A stretch of DNA of 64,000 bases, taken from assembly GCF_007748095.1 (NCBI RefSeq), contig NZ_CP036287.1, positions 4,030,001 to 4,094,000 of the forward strand, given 5' to 3'. The position numbers and the translations under genes were made by a program. This DNA is from Engelhardtia mirabilis (lineage in GTDB: Bacteria; Planctomycetota; UBA1135; GCA-002686595). The notes beneath the pieces are model-generated. The model was given only the letters and a program-made list of their open reading frames with translations. It did not search any database and was not told where the DNA came from. Within the stretch, counting starts at the first letter, position 1. Each line of letters starts with the position of its first letter. This document shows positions 36,335-45,827 of this stretch, in pieces.

Positions 36335-37822
36335 ATGGTCCGAGTTCACCTGTCGTCTCCGCGCCGTCGCCACTCGGCAGTCGCCACCCTGCTCGCCGCG
36401 CCCTGCTTGGCCCTGGCGGCCTGCGGCGGTGGGACCGAGGGCCCGTCGCCCCGCGCAACGGTCCGCAACGTGCTGCTGTTCACGGTGGACACCCTGCGCG
36501 CCGACCAGCTCGGCTGCTACGGCAACCCCCAGGGCGCCACCCCCGCAGCCGATGCCCTCGCGGCGGAGTCCCTGCGCTTCGACCGGGCGTACTCCCAGGC
36601 CACGATCACGAACCCCTCGCTGACCTCGATGTTGACCGGTCTGGTGCCGCCCCAGCACGGCGTGCACGACCAGGCCTCGGGCTTCGCCAAGGGCATCCTG
36701 CCCGCGCCGCTCATGATCCAAGCGGAGGGCATCGCCACCGGTTCGTTCATCGCGAACATGTGCAAACTGCAGGACACGCCGCACACCGTCTTCCACGACG
36801 GTTGGGACGAGCGCTTCTGCGGGATGCTCGACGATCCCGAGAACTACTCGGAGCAGTACCTCTGGGACGAGGCCGTGGTCACCGCCGGCCTGGATTGGAT
36901 CGACGTGCAGGAGGGCCCCTGGTTCGCGTGGATCCACCTGATGGACCCCCACGCCGAGCACCGCCCGCCCCCCCACCTGTGGGACTGGGAGCGCGACGCG
37001 CCGCGCGAGAAGTTCGACCAGTACGCCTACTACAACCGCTACGAAGAGCTGCGCGAGATGCCGCCGGCGGACGTGGTCGAGCGCCTGTGGCAGCTCTACT
37101 CGGCCGAGATCCAGGCCTCCGACGAGCAGTTCGCGCGGGCCCTGGCAGCCATGCACGCGCGGGACGACTGGGACCGCACCGCGGTGATCTTCTCGGCCGA
37201 CCACGGCGAGGAGCTGTTCGAGACCTGGGTGCGCTACGACCACGGTTTCTCGATGACCGAGGGTGTTTTCCACGTGCCGCTGATGGTGCGCGCGCCGGGG
37301 CTCGACGCAGGGGTGTTCGAGCTGCCGGTGGAGTCGCTGCAGATCGCACCGACGCTGCTGGACCTGTTCGAGATCGACCTGCCCTACGAGATGGCCGGGG
37401 CGAGCCTGCTCGAGCAGAACCCGAGCACCGGCATCGCCATGTCGTTCGCCGGCAGCCTGGCCACCTCCGTGCGCGGGCCGGTCAATCGCTACTGGAAACG
37501 CCTCACGGCCGAGCCCTTCACCCGCGAGTTCGCGCCGTGGCGCACCGAGGCCCCGTGGTTCGTCGAACCCGAGTGCTTGGTCACCTACGCCGCGCCGCCG
37601 CCGGGCTGGCAGCCGACCTGGCTCGACGTCGGCGCGGCCGAGAACGCCAAGGTGCTGCAGCGCATGCGTCGCTCGATGGAGGAACGCGACAAGCAGTTGA
37701 TCCGTTTCGGCGCAGGCTTCCGCATCGACGACCCTGAGCTCATGGAGAAGCTGCAGCAACTGGGCTACACCGGGCTCGAGCTAGGCGGCGACCCCACGCC
37801 CGCCGATCGACAGGGCGAATGA
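36335..37822 (+). CDS. Sulfatase-fold lipoprotein without the formylglycine motif (B)
   Basis: A 495-residue lipoprotein of the sulfatase/alkaline-phosphatase fold, with signal and lipobox LALAAC (Cys30). Metal-binding landmarks are LLFTVDTLRADQLG (Asp52) and VIFSADHGEELFE (Asp-His). At the nucleophile position it reads QATITNPSLTSMLTG: Thr92 instead of Cys/Ser, Leu instead of Arg. A conserved segment WIHLMDPHAEHRPPP follows. It is closely similar along its whole length to the next gene (shared QYLWDEAVVTAGL, LLPPQHGV-type and HDGWDERFCGM), and their ATGA overlap marks a tandem duplication in one operon. Whether it hydrolyses a phosphate or sulfate ester cannot be told. Confidence 0.85.
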   Translation: MVRVHLSSPRRRHSAVATLLAAPCLALAACGGGTEGPSPRATVRNVLLFTVDTLRADQLGCYGNPQGATPAADALAAESLRFDRAYSQATITNPSLTSMLTGLVPPQHGVHDQASGFAKGILPAPLMIQAEGIATGSFIANMCKLQDTPHTVFHDGWDERFCGMLDDPENYSEQYLWDEAVVTAGLDWIDVQEGPWFAWIHLMDPHAEHRPPPHLWDWERDAPREKFDQYAYYNRYEELREMPPADVVERLWQLYSAEIQASDEQFARALAAMHARDDWDRTAVIFSADHGEELFETWVRYDHGFSMTEGVFHVPLMVRAPGLDAGVFELPVESLQIAPTLLDLFEIDLPYEMAGASLLEQNPSTGIAMSFAGSLATSVRGPVNRYWKRLTAEPFTREFAPWRTEAPWFVEPECLVTYAAPPPGWQPTWLDVGAAENAKVLQRMRRSMEERDKQLIRFGAGFRIDDPELMEKLQQLGYTGLELGGDPTPADRQGE

Positions 37823-39255
37823 CCGACGCCCCCGGCGTGCGAGCGACGGCGAGTGCCCTGGTGGCCCTGGCACTCGGGCTGGCCTCCTGCGGGACGGAGG
37901 CCGCCCACGGAGCGCGCGTCGACAACGTGCTGCTGTTCTCGGTCGACACCCTGCGCGCGGACCAACTCGGTTGCTACGGGCGCTCGCCGTCGAGGACTCC
38001 GGCGATCGACTCCCTGGCGGCTGAAGGACTGCGCTTCGAGCACGCCTACGCCCAGGCGACGATGACCAACGAGTCGTTCACGTCGATCCTGACCGGCCTC
38101 CTGCCGCCCCAGCACGGCGTGCGCGACCAGACTTCGGGCTTCGCCCGGGGCGTCGTCCCCCTGGCCACCCTGGCCCGCGACGCGGGCCTCGCGACGGGGT
38201 CCTTCGTCGCCAACATGTGTCAGCTCCAGGGCTCCGACCAGACCGTCTGGCACGACGGCTGGGACGAGCGCTTCTGCGGCATGCGCGACCGGCCCGAGGA
38301 CTACTCGGACCAGTACCTGTGGGACGAGGCCGTGGTCACCGCGGGGCTGGAGTGGATCGACGGGCAGCGCGGCCCCTGGCTCGCGTGGATGCACCTGATG
38401 GACCCCCACGCCGAACACCGCCCGCCCCCCCGCCACTGGGACTACGCGGCCCACGACCTGCTCGGTCACGCGGAGCAGTACGCCTACTTCAACCAACTCG
38501 AAGAGGCCCGCGTGATGCCCGAGGCGGAGGTCGTGGCGCGCATCCGCGACCTCTACGCCGCGGAGGTGGCCGGGGCCGACGACCAGTTCGCCCGCGTGCT
38601 CGAGGCCCTGCGGGCCCGCGACGACTGGGACCGCACGGCGCTGGTGTTCTTTGCCGACCACGGCGAGGAGCTGTTCGAGTCGCTCGTGCGCTACGGCCAC
38701 GGCATGGCCCTGACCGAGGGCGTGCTGCACGTGCCCCTGATCGTGCGCGCGCCGGGCCTGGCGCCCGGGACGTTCGACCTGCCGGTCGAGGCCCTGCAGG
38801 TCAGCCCGACGGTGCTCGACCTGCTCGAGATCGAACCTCCCTACGACCTCAGCGGCACGAGCCTGTTGTCCGAAGCGCCCAGCCTGGGCTTTGCCATGTC
38901 CTACGCCGGCAAGGTCGTGACCACCGTGCGTGGCCCCTCGATGCGCTTCTGGCACCGGCACACGAACACGCCCTACGAGCGTGGCTTCGCGCCCTGGAAG
39001 ACCGAGACGCGGTGGTTCCAGGAGCCGGAGGTCCTGGCCACCTACGAGTCGCCAAGCGACCGGACGCCGACTTGGATCGAGGCCGCGGACGAGGGCTCGG
39101 AACAAGCGCGTCGGCGCTTGCGACGCAGCATGAACCAGCGCCACGAATCGATGTTGGTCTTCGGGGAGGGCATCCGGATCCGCAGCGACGAGTTGCGCCA
39201 GCAGCTCGAACGCACCGGCTACGTCGACCCCCTCGAGCTGGGCACGGACGACTGA
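37819..39255 (+). CDS. Sulfatase-fold lipoprotein without the formylglycine motif (C), tandem paralogue of B
   Basis: A 478-residue lipoprotein (lipobox GLASC, Cys24) of the same fold. Landmarks are LLFSVDTLRADQLG (Asp43), VFFADHGEELFE and WMHLMDPHAEHRPPP. The nucleophile segment is QATMTNESFTSILTG with Thr83; neither Cys/Ser nor Arg of CxPxR is present. It matches gene B over nearly the full length and starts inside its stop (ATGA). Divergence between the two is substantial, so the duplication is old and both copies seem maintained. Its 3' end touches the remnant of a minus-strand winged-helix gene. Confidence 0.85.
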   Translation: MTDAPGVRATASALVALALGLASCGTEAAHGARVDNVLLFSVDTLRADQLGCYGRSPSRTPAIDSLAAEGLRFEHAYAQATMTNESFTSILTGLLPPQHGVRDQTSGFARGVVPLATLARDAGLATGSFVANMCQLQGSDQTVWHDGWDERFCGMRDRPEDYSDQYLWDEAVVTAGLEWIDGQRGPWLAWMHLMDPHAEHRPPPRHWDYAAHDLLGHAEQYAYFNQLEEARVMPEAEVVARIRDLYAAEVAGADDQFARVLEALRARDDWDRTALVFFADHGEELFESLVRYGHGMALTEGVLHVPLIVRAPGLAPGTFDLPVEALQVSPTVLDLLEIEPPYDLSGTSLLSEAPSLGFAMSYAGKVVTTVRGPSMRFWHRHTNTPYERGFAPWKTETRWFQEPEVLATYESPSDRTPTWIEAADEGSEQARRRLRRSMNQRHESMLVFGEGIRIRSDELRQQLERTGYVDPLELGTDD

Positions 39256-39451
39256 AAAGGGTCCCAAAGGCAGCTGGTCCAGCAGGCGCCCGGCTTGACC
39301 GCGCCAGTGGGTCAGGACCTCGCGGCCGACCGGGGGTCAGGTCCAGGTCGGTCTGGGGCCGCCGGCCCTCGAAGGTCATGGTTGCGGTCAAGAGGCCCGC
39401 AGCCTCGAGCTTGGCCAGGTGCATCGCCGCCTCCAGCAGTTGGCCGAACAT
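39256..39451 (-). pseudogene. Remnant of a winged-helix (MarR/PadR-like) transcriptional regulator
   Basis: The minus strand encodes APGHMFGQLLEAAMHLAK and LEAAGLLTATMTFEGRRPQT, the recognition-helix and wing region of winged-helix regulators. At 39332-39336 a run of five G (C on the coding strand) shifts the frame; with four, the text continues LDLTPVGREVLTHW and GRLLDQLPLG, the expected end of such a protein. The reading frame then has no stop and runs antisense into the sulfatase-like gene, so the 3' end looks lost. Upstream of MFGQ no N-terminal half was recognised. The listed start is only the first in-frame ATG. Confidence 0.5.
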
Positions 39452-39764
39452 GTGGCCCGGAGCTTCGGCGTGGCCGTTGCGAACCGAGTGCCGCCTCCGA
39501 TCGGCGCCTCAGACCTGCTGCGCGAGCCGCGCGGGCAGGGCGCTGCGCGTGGTCTCGGGGTGCCGCGCCGGCGGGGCCGCTCGAGCACTCCCAGCTCGCG
39601 ATCGTGGCCCTGATCTCGGTCGAGGCGTCGCTCGCGATCGAAGTCCCGCTCGGGCTCGTGAGTCGCGACGTGGACCCGTTCGCGACCCAGACCGCGGGGA
39701 GTCGGCCCCGGCAGGTGCCAGTGAGGGTCGAATCACCCCCGGAGGCGACCGAACTCGACCGGCC
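39452..39764. other. Intergenic region, possibly the decayed 5' part of the winged-helix remnant
   Basis: About 310 bases before the end of the transglutaminase-like gene. A plus-strand stretch near 39585-39650 reads LEHSQLAIVALISVEASLAI, which looks a little like the first helices of a winged-helix domain but lies on the opposite strand to the remnant; it may be chance. Nothing else was recognised. Confidence 0.35.
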
Positions 39765-41219
39765 TCAGAGGCTCACGACGGCACCGTCGATGACCCGGAA
39801 GGGCCGCTCGAGGCGCCGCGAGCCCTCGGCCACCAGCCAGTACAGGCCGCCCGCCGGCAGGTCGTCGCGCAGCACGCCGCCCTCTCGGCCCTCGAGCGTC
39901 CCGAGGGAGCTCCAGCCGTCCTTCCAGGCCCAGAGCTCGTAGCGCTGGCCCGCCGCCGTGGGCAAGGTCGCGCTGCAGGTGAAGTGCTCGCTGGCCTCGA
40001 GCGGCTGGACCTCGCCGGCTTCGGTCAGGAAGAAGGGCGGCGCAGCCGGGACCAGCTCGCCCGCGGACCAATGGGCCGGCAGGTAGAGCAGCCCGCCGTG
40101 CATACGGTCGAACAGCGCGTCGCCCGACTCGTTGCGACTCCAGTGGATCGCACGCCATTCGCCGCCGTTGAAGACGCACAGGTAGGAGAAGCGCTGCTCG
40201 CCGTCGGTGCGCACGGACACGTCGACGGTGTCGAAGTACTGGTCGGTGACGTCGCGGTAGGTCTCGCGATCCAACCACGGCGGCGCCGTCTCGCCCTCCG
40301 TCAGTTGGAAGGCCAGGTTACCGAGCTGCTTGGCGTAGGTCTTGCGATAGACCTTCGCCGCGCGGTTGCCGTCGGGGGCGTGGCCACGTCCCTGCGCGTC
40401 GAGGATCACCGGCCAGGCGTGGTTGTTGTCCCTGTGCCCCCACCAGGGCGTGTAGTCGGCCGCCGACGCCACCCCGGCCGCGCGCATGGCGTAGGTGGTC
40501 ATGTTCGTGATGTCCTCGCAGCGGCCGCGGCCCTCGCGGGTCATCTCGGCGAAGCCCTGGTCCGTGGGGTGCAGGTAGTACAGCGTGGTGAAGCCGACGC
40601 GCGCGGCCGCCAACTGTCCCATGCGCGCGGCGACGTCGCCCGCGGCGGCGTCTTCGCCTAGCTCGGCCCGCAGTAGCGCGACCTCTTCGCGCAGGGGCGC
40701 GCGCCAGTCCTCGACCGGCTCGTTGCTGCCGCGGTGCGGCAGGATCGCCTCGCAGAAGGTCTCGAAGGTCAGGTCCCGCGCCCAGGGGTTTCCGCGCCAG
40801 GTCTCGAAGGCCTGGTCGATGTTGGCGACGAGCAGGTCCGTCGTGAGCACCTGCAGGTCCTCGACCAGGGCGCGCTTCTCGAACTCCAGGGGTCCGTGCT
40901 GCGCCTCCAACTCGTCGAGCGCGGCTTGGGCTCGGTCGAAGTTCGGGTAGTCGAGGGCGCTGTAGGGCACCTCGTTCCCGTCCGAGTCGAACAAGGCGTA
41001 GTCCACGAAGCCGTGGCCGGGCATGTTGCCGATCAGGAAGTACGCGGCCTCGAGCTGCTGCAGGTCTTCGCCATCGGCGAAGTGGGTCAGGACGCGTTCG
41101 ATCTCGGGCCGGTTGTCGCCGGCGAGCTCGAGGGCCGCCCGCACCTGGTCGGGCCATTCGCCCGGGGCGCCGTTCACTGGGGGCAGGGCCAGGGCGAGCA
41201 GTGCGGAGGCGCAGATCAT
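39765..41219 (-). CDS. Exported transglutaminase-like protein
   Basis: A 484-residue precursor with a short signal sequence (ICASALLALALPPVNGA). The middle carries a transglutaminase-like cysteine-protease fold: GRCEDITNMTTYAMRAAGV with the catalytic Cys, then DNNHAWPVILDAQG with His and Asp, in the order and spacing of the family. The N-terminal ~200 residues are helical and acidic and the C-terminal ~120 are beta-rich (WAWKDGWSSLGTLEG), perhaps for binding. Bacterial members are mostly proteases or amidases. It is 63 bases from the end of the efflux operon but not clearly part of it. Substrate unknown. Confidence 0.75.
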   Translation of the reverse strand: MICASALLALALPPVNGAPGEWPDQVRAALELAGDNRPEIERVLTHFADGEDLQQLEAAYFLIGNMPGHGFVDYALFDSDGNEVPYSALDYPNFDRAQAALDELEAQHGPLEFEKRALVEDLQVLTTDLLVANIDQAFETWRGNPWARDLTFETFCEAILPHRGSNEPVEDWRAPLREEVALLRAELGEDAAAGDVAARMGQLAAARVGFTTLYYLHPTDQGFAEMTREGRGRCEDITNMTTYAMRAAGVASAADYTPWWGHRDNNHAWPVILDAQGRGHAPDGNRAAKVYRKTYAKQLGNLAFQLTEGETAPPWLDRETYRDVTDQYFDTVDVSVRTDGEQRFSYLCVFNGGEWRAIHWSRNESGDALFDRMHGGLLYLPAHWSAGELVPAAPPFFLTEAGEVQPLEASEHFTCSATLPTAAGQRYELWAWKDGWSSLGTLEGREGGVLRDDLPAGGLYWLVAEGSRRLERPFRVIDGAVVSL

Positions 41220-41282
41220 GGCGCGCAGGATATCGCATCTGCCGCCCCGCCCGCGCCGACCCCCTGCCGGGCGGCCCGACCT

Positions 41283-42650
41283 TCAGGGCAGCCGCGCGAT
41301 CCGCGCTCCCGTGACCCGCTCCAGCTCGGTCGCCGCCGCGGCCGCCTCCAGCTCGAGCACGATCTCGGCCCGCCGGCTGTCGAGCAATTGACGCTCGAGC
41401 TCGAGCTGCGTCAGCAGGCTGCCCTCCCCCACCTCCCGCGCCCGGGCCACCAGGGCCAAGCTCGCCTGCACCTGTGGCGTGAGCCGACCGCGGTTCACGC
41501 TCAGACTGCGGCGGGCGCTGGCCAGGCGATCGACGGCCGAACGCACGTCCTGGGCCACCTCGACCCAGGCGGCGTCGCGCAGCTTGACCAACTGCGTCAA
41601 CTCGAACTCGGCGCGCGAGACCTGGGCCTGGTTCTGATCGAAGATCGGCAGGCTGAGGTTCAGGGCCGGACCGAGCAGGGCGCCGCTGGCACCCTCTTCG
41701 ATCTCCGTGGACAGGCCCACCTCGGCGTCGCCCAGGCCGCGGCGGCGCTCGGCGGCCACGCGCCGCTCCTGAGCCGCGATCGACAGCTCCAGCGCCTGCA
41801 GGTCGAGCCGCTGCTCGACGGCGGTGGCCACGAGGCGTTCCGCATCCAGCTCACCCTCCACCTGGGCCGGAAGGGGCGTGACCAGGGCCAGGCCCTCCAC
41901 CGGTCGCAGCAGCGACAGGTGCTTGGCCAGCTCGCGCCGCGCCTGGGCCGCTTCGATGCGCGCGGTCTCGACCTGCAGCTGCGCGTACAGCACCGGCCCG
42001 TGGGCCAGTGAGACCGCGAGGGCGTCGGCGGCCCCCGCCGCGTAGAGCTCCTCCACGGCGGCAGCGGAACGCTCGGCCAACTCCAGGGACTGGGCCGAGA
42101 CGCGGCGCAGGGCGTCCGCGGCGACCGCGGCGAAGTAGGCCTGCTCCGCGTCGGCCAGGCCCTCGCCGGCCCGCCGCGCGATCTCCAGCACGGTCGCCTC
42201 CAACTCGCGCTGGGCAGCCTCCTGTGCTGCCGGGATACGCCACAGCTCGAGCAGTCCGAAGCCGAGGGTGGCCTCGAACAGCGACCGACCACCGTCGGTC
42301 GGAAAGCGCATCAGTAGAGCGAGGGACGGGTTCGAGAGCAGCTGGGCCTGGACCCAATCTGCATGGGCCATGCCGATCGACTGAAAGGCCGCCTGCAGCT
42401 CGCGGTTGTTCACCAGGGCCAGGCGACGGGCCTCCTCGAGGGTCAGGCCGTCCAACAGGACCGCGTCCAACTCCTCGACCGACAGGGCCCTCGACCCCGG
42501 GTCGTAGGCCGCCTCGCCACCGCTGCGCGCTTCGATCAATGCGCGCGCGCGATCGAAGTCCGCTCGAGGATCGACCGCCTTGCAGCCAGGACCCGAGAGG
42601 GCCGCGATGCAACCCGCGAGCCCCGCGACCAGCCTCGTGGGCGCGCTCAA
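41283..42650 (-). CDS. TolC-family outer membrane factor of the metal efflux operon
   Basis: A 455-residue outer membrane efflux lipoprotein (signal, then GPGC lipobox near residue 23). It shows the two-fold helical repeats of the TolC/CusC family: LTLEEARRLALVNNRELQAAF near residue 75 and EGSLLTQLELERQLLDSRRAEI near the end. It starts at a TTG that overlaps the RND gene stop as TTGA. With the upstream RND pump and adaptor it completes a tripartite system. Metal specificity cannot be read from this subunit. Confidence 0.85.
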   Translation of the reverse strand: MSAPTRLVAGLAGCIAALSGPGCKAVDPRADFDRARALIEARSGGEAAYDPGSRALSVEELDAVLLDGLTLEEARRLALVNNRELQAAFQSIGMAHADWVQAQLLSNPSLALLMRFPTDGGRSLFEATLGFGLLELWRIPAAQEAAQRELEATVLEIARRAGEGLADAEQAYFAAVAADALRRVSAQSLELAERSAAAVEELYAAGAADALAVSLAHGPVLYAQLQVETARIEAAQARRELAKHLSLLRPVEGLALVTPLPAQVEGELDAERLVATAVEQRLDLQALELSIAAQERRVAAERRRGLGDAEVGLSTEIEEGASGALLGPALNLSLPIFDQNQAQVSRAEFELTQLVKLRDAAWVEVAQDVRSAVDRLASARRSLSVNRGRLTPQVQASLALVARAREVGEGSLLTQLELERQLLDSRRAEIVLELEAAAAATELERVTGARIARLP

Positions 42651-45600
42651 GCGGCACCTCCTTCGGGGCCCAGGGACACGGGCGGCCGACCGAAGCGCAC
42701 GTACAGGGCTGGCACCACGAGCATGTTGAGCACCGTCGACGAGAGCAGTCCGAAGAGGATCACGTAGGCCATGGGAGTCAGGATCTCGGTTCCCGGTTCG
42801 TCGCCACGCATGGCGATCGGGATCAGCGCCAGCCCCGAGGCCAGGGCCGTCATCAGGATCGGCGCAAGGCGCTCCAGGGCGCCCTGCCTGACCGCCTGGA
42901 CGAAGTCGGTCACGCCCTCCTCCAGTTGCAGGTGCCGCACGTGCGAGACCAACATGATCCCGTTGCGCGCCGCGATGCCGAAGACCGAGATTAAGCCGAT
43001 GATCGATGCGACCGAGATCACGGCTCCCGAGAGCCAGACCCCCGCCACGCCGCCGATCAGCGCCAGGGGCAGGTTGACCATGATCAAGAGCGCGTCGCGC
43101 ATGGAGCGGAACATGACGTGGAGCAGGAAGCCGATGCCCACCACGACCAGCCCGCCGAGGATCGCGAGCAGTCGGTTGGTCTGCGCCGCGCTGGCGAACT
43201 GCCCGCCGTACTCGACGTAGTAGCCGGAGGGAAACTCCACCTGCGCCTCGATCGCCGCGCGGGCGTCGTCGACCACGCTGACCATGTCGCGCCCGGCGAC
43301 GTTACACATGACAACGATCTTGCGTTGCACGTTCTCGCGCGAGATGAAGTTGGGGCCACGGTCCACGACGATGTCGGCCAGGGCCGACAGGGGCACGCGG
43401 GCCCCGTCGGGGGCGGTGACCAGCACTCGCCCCACGTCGGCGGTGGTCGCGTCGGCCGCCTGCTCCAGCCGCAGGGTCAGGTCGTAGGAGTTCTGATCCT
43501 CGAGGATCTGCCCCACGGGCAACCCGCGGAAGGCCGCGACCAGCGCCGCCGAGGCATCGGCCACGTGCAGGCCGTGGCGCGCGAGGTCCTCGCGCCGGTA
43601 CTCCACGCGCACCTGTGGCACCTCGATCTGCTGTTCGGTCGAGAGGTCGACCACGCCCGCGATGCCACCCATGGCCGACTCCACACGTGCAGCCAGGCTG
43701 CGCAGCTCGACCAGGTCCGGTCCGAAGATCTTGACCGCGATGTTGGCGCGGGTGCCCGAGAGCATGTGGTCGACGCGGTGACCGATGGGTTGTCCGAAGG
43801 TGGCCTGGATGCCGGGGACCGCGGCGACGTCGGCGCGCAGGGCGTCGAGCAGCGCCTCCTTGGAGCGCGTCTCGAGTCCTAGCCGCGCCGGCGCCTCGAG
43901 GTCGAGCACCACCTCGAGCTCGCTGGACTCGACGCCCTGCACGTGCTCGTCCTCCTCGGCGCGTCCGGTACGGCGTCCGATGCTGACCACCTCGGGATGC
44001 TCCATGAAGGCGCGCTCGACCACGTCGGCGAGGCCGGAGCTCTCCGCCAGCGAGGTGCCCGGCAGGGTCACCACGCTGACCACCAGTGCGCCCTCGTTGA
44101 ACTCCGGCAGGAAGTTGCGCCCCATGCGACTCCCTGCGATCACCGCCACGACGAACAGCACCACGGCCGGTGCGGTCGTCAGCAGGGGGAACCGCAGGGC
44201 CGCCCGCAAGGGCCAGGCATAGAGGCGCTTCAAGAGCGCCACCAGGGGCGGCTCGCCCCCACCCACGACCGTTCGACTGGTCGGCAGCAGGTACAGGCAC
44301 AGGGCCGGAGTCAGGGTCAAGGCCGTGAACAGCGACGCGGCCAGGGAGACGCAGAAGGCCACGCCGAGGGGCCGCAAGAGGCGACCCTCCACTCCGGTCA
44401 GGAAGAACAGCGGCAGGAACACCAGCAGGATGATGAACGTCGCGAAGACGATCGACGTGCGCACCTCCACGCTGGCCTCGAACACCACCCGCAGGGCGGC
44501 GCGGCGCCGGGCCGGCTCCAGGGCGCGGTTATCCCGTAGTCGCCGCACCACGTTCTCCACGTCGATGATCGCGTCGTCGACCAGAGCCCCGATGGCGATC
44601 GCCATGCCGCCCAGGGTCATGGTGTTGATGCTCGCGCCACCGAACTGCAGGGCCAGGACCGCGACCACCAGCGAGACCGGGATCGCGAGCAGGGTGATCA
44701 GGCTGGCCCGGAAGCTGGTCAGGAACACGATCACGATCAGCATCACGATCCCGCCCCCCTCGAGCAGCGCCGCCGCGGTGTTGTCGATCGAGTTCTCGAT
44801 GAAGGTCGACTGCCGGAAGAGCTTGGAGTTGATCACCATGCCCTCGGGCAGGGCCGCCGCGATCTCCGCCAGGACCAGGTCCAGTTCGCCGGTCAGGGCC
44901 AGGGTGTTGGCCGCGGGCTGCTTCTGCACCGCCAGCACGACTCCCTCGTGGGTGCTGGCGACCCAGTCGGCGTCGCGCATGGAAGCGGAGCCGATGCCGC
45001 GGCGGATCGCCGCGCCGATGCGGACCACGCCCAGGTCGCCCACGGTCACGGGCCGGCCGTCGCGTTGGGCCACCACGGTCGCGGCGATGTCGGCTTCCGA
45101 GTGCACGCGTCCGATGCCGCGCAGGACCGACTCGGAGCCGGCCTCCACCAGGAAGCCGGCGGAGACGTCCTCGTTGGCCTCGCGCAGGGCGTCGGCCACG
45201 TCGGTCAGGCCGACGCCGAACGCCTGCAGTCGCTGGCTGGAGAGCACCACCTGGTACTGCTTCTCCTCCCCGCCGATCGGAGTGACCTGCGACACCCCCG
45301 CCACCGCCAGCAGCCGCCGGCGAATCTGGTTCTTGGCCGTCGTGCGAAGCTCGAGCTGGTCGTGCAGCTCCGAGGTCAGCGAGACGAACATGATCTCGCC
45401 CATGATCGACGACACCGGCGCGAGGACCGGCGCGCCGACCTGCTCGGGTAGCGAGCCCACGACCGTCGCCAGGCGCTCGTTGACGGTCTGCCGCGCGCGG
45501 TAGATGTCGGTGCCCCACTCGAACTCGATCCAGACGACCGAGATCCCGACCGCGGTGGCCGAACGCACGCGGCGCACGCCGGTGGCACCGTTGACCGCCG

Positions 45601-45811
45601 TCTCGACGGGGAAGGTGACGAGCGTCTCGAGCTCTTCCGGCGCCATGCCGTGGCCTTCGACGATCACAGTCACGGTCGGCGCCGTGAGGTCGGGAAACAC
45701 GTCGACCGGCATCTTGACGGCCGACCAGGCCCCCAGGGCCAGGAGGATGCCGGAGACGAGCAGGACGGCCAGGCGTTGGCGCAGGCTCCACTGAATCAGA
45801 GCGTTGATCAT
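42647..45811 (-). CDS. Heavy-metal efflux RND pump (CusA/CzcA family)
   Basis: A 1054-residue inner-membrane RND permease of the heavy-metal (HME) group, length as expected. It has the two large periplasmic loops and 12 hydrophobic segments. Landmarks: VDVFPDLTAPTVTVIVEG at the first loop, PVETAVNGATGVRRVRS, GALVDDAIIDVENVVRRLRD in TM4 (charged residues of the proton relay), GMLPEFNEGA-like FLPEFNEGALVVSVVTLPGT in loop two, and FGIAARNGIMLVSH in TM10-11. The pump takes metal ions from the periplasm or cytoplasm outward through the TolC partner. Whether the substrate is Cu/Ag or Co/Zn/Cd/Ni is not decided. Start is ATG 45811, 16 bases after the adaptor stop. Confidence 0.93.
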   Translation of the reverse strand: MINALIQWSLRQRLAVLLVSGILLALGAWSAVKMPVDVFPDLTAPTVTVIVEGHGMAPEELETLVTFPVETAVNGATGVRRVRSATAVGISVVWIEFEWGTDIYRARQTVNERLATVVGSLPEQVGAPVLAPVSSIMGEIMFVSLTSELHDQLELRTTAKNQIRRRLLAVAGVSQVTPIGGEEKQYQVVLSSQRLQAFGVGLTDVADALREANEDVSAGFLVEAGSESVLRGIGRVHSEADIAATVVAQRDGRPVTVGDLGVVRIGAAIRRGIGSASMRDADWVASTHEGVVLAVQKQPAANTLALTGELDLVLAEIAAALPEGMVINSKLFRQSTFIENSIDNTAAALLEGGGIVMLIVIVFLTSFRASLITLLAIPVSLVVAVLALQFGGASINTMTLGGMAIAIGALVDDAIIDVENVVRRLRDNRALEPARRRAALRVVFEASVEVRTSIVFATFIILLVFLPLFFLTGVEGRLLRPLGVAFCVSLAASLFTALTLTPALCLYLLPTSRTVVGGGEPPLVALLKRLYAWPLRAALRFPLLTTAPAVVLFVVAVIAGSRMGRNFLPEFNEGALVVSVVTLPGTSLAESSGLADVVERAFMEHPEVVSIGRRTGRAEEDEHVQGVESSELEVVLDLEAPARLGLETRSKEALLDALRADVAAVPGIQATFGQPIGHRVDHMLSGTRANIAVKIFGPDLVELRSLAARVESAMGGIAGVVDLSTEQQIEVPQVRVEYRREDLARHGLHVADASAALVAAFRGLPVGQILEDQNSYDLTLRLEQAADATTADVGRVLVTAPDGARVPLSALADIVVDRGPNFISRENVQRKIVVMCNVAGRDMVSVVDDARAAIEAQVEFPSGYYVEYGGQFASAAQTNRLLAILGGLVVVGIGFLLHVMFRSMRDALLIMVNLPLALIGGVAGVWLSGAVISVASIIGLISVFGIAARNGIMLVSHVRHLQLEEGVTDFVQAVRQGALERLAPILMTALASGLALIPIAMRGDEPGTEILTPMAYVILFGLLSSTVLNMLVVPALYVRFGRPPVSLGPEGGAA

Positions 45812-45827
45812 GGCTGGCTCCGAGGCG

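Noticed and set aside
39585..39650. Plus-strand LEHSQLAIVALISVEASLAI as the start of a winged-helix protein
   Set aside because: It is on the opposite strand to the remnant and no continuation was found; probably chance.
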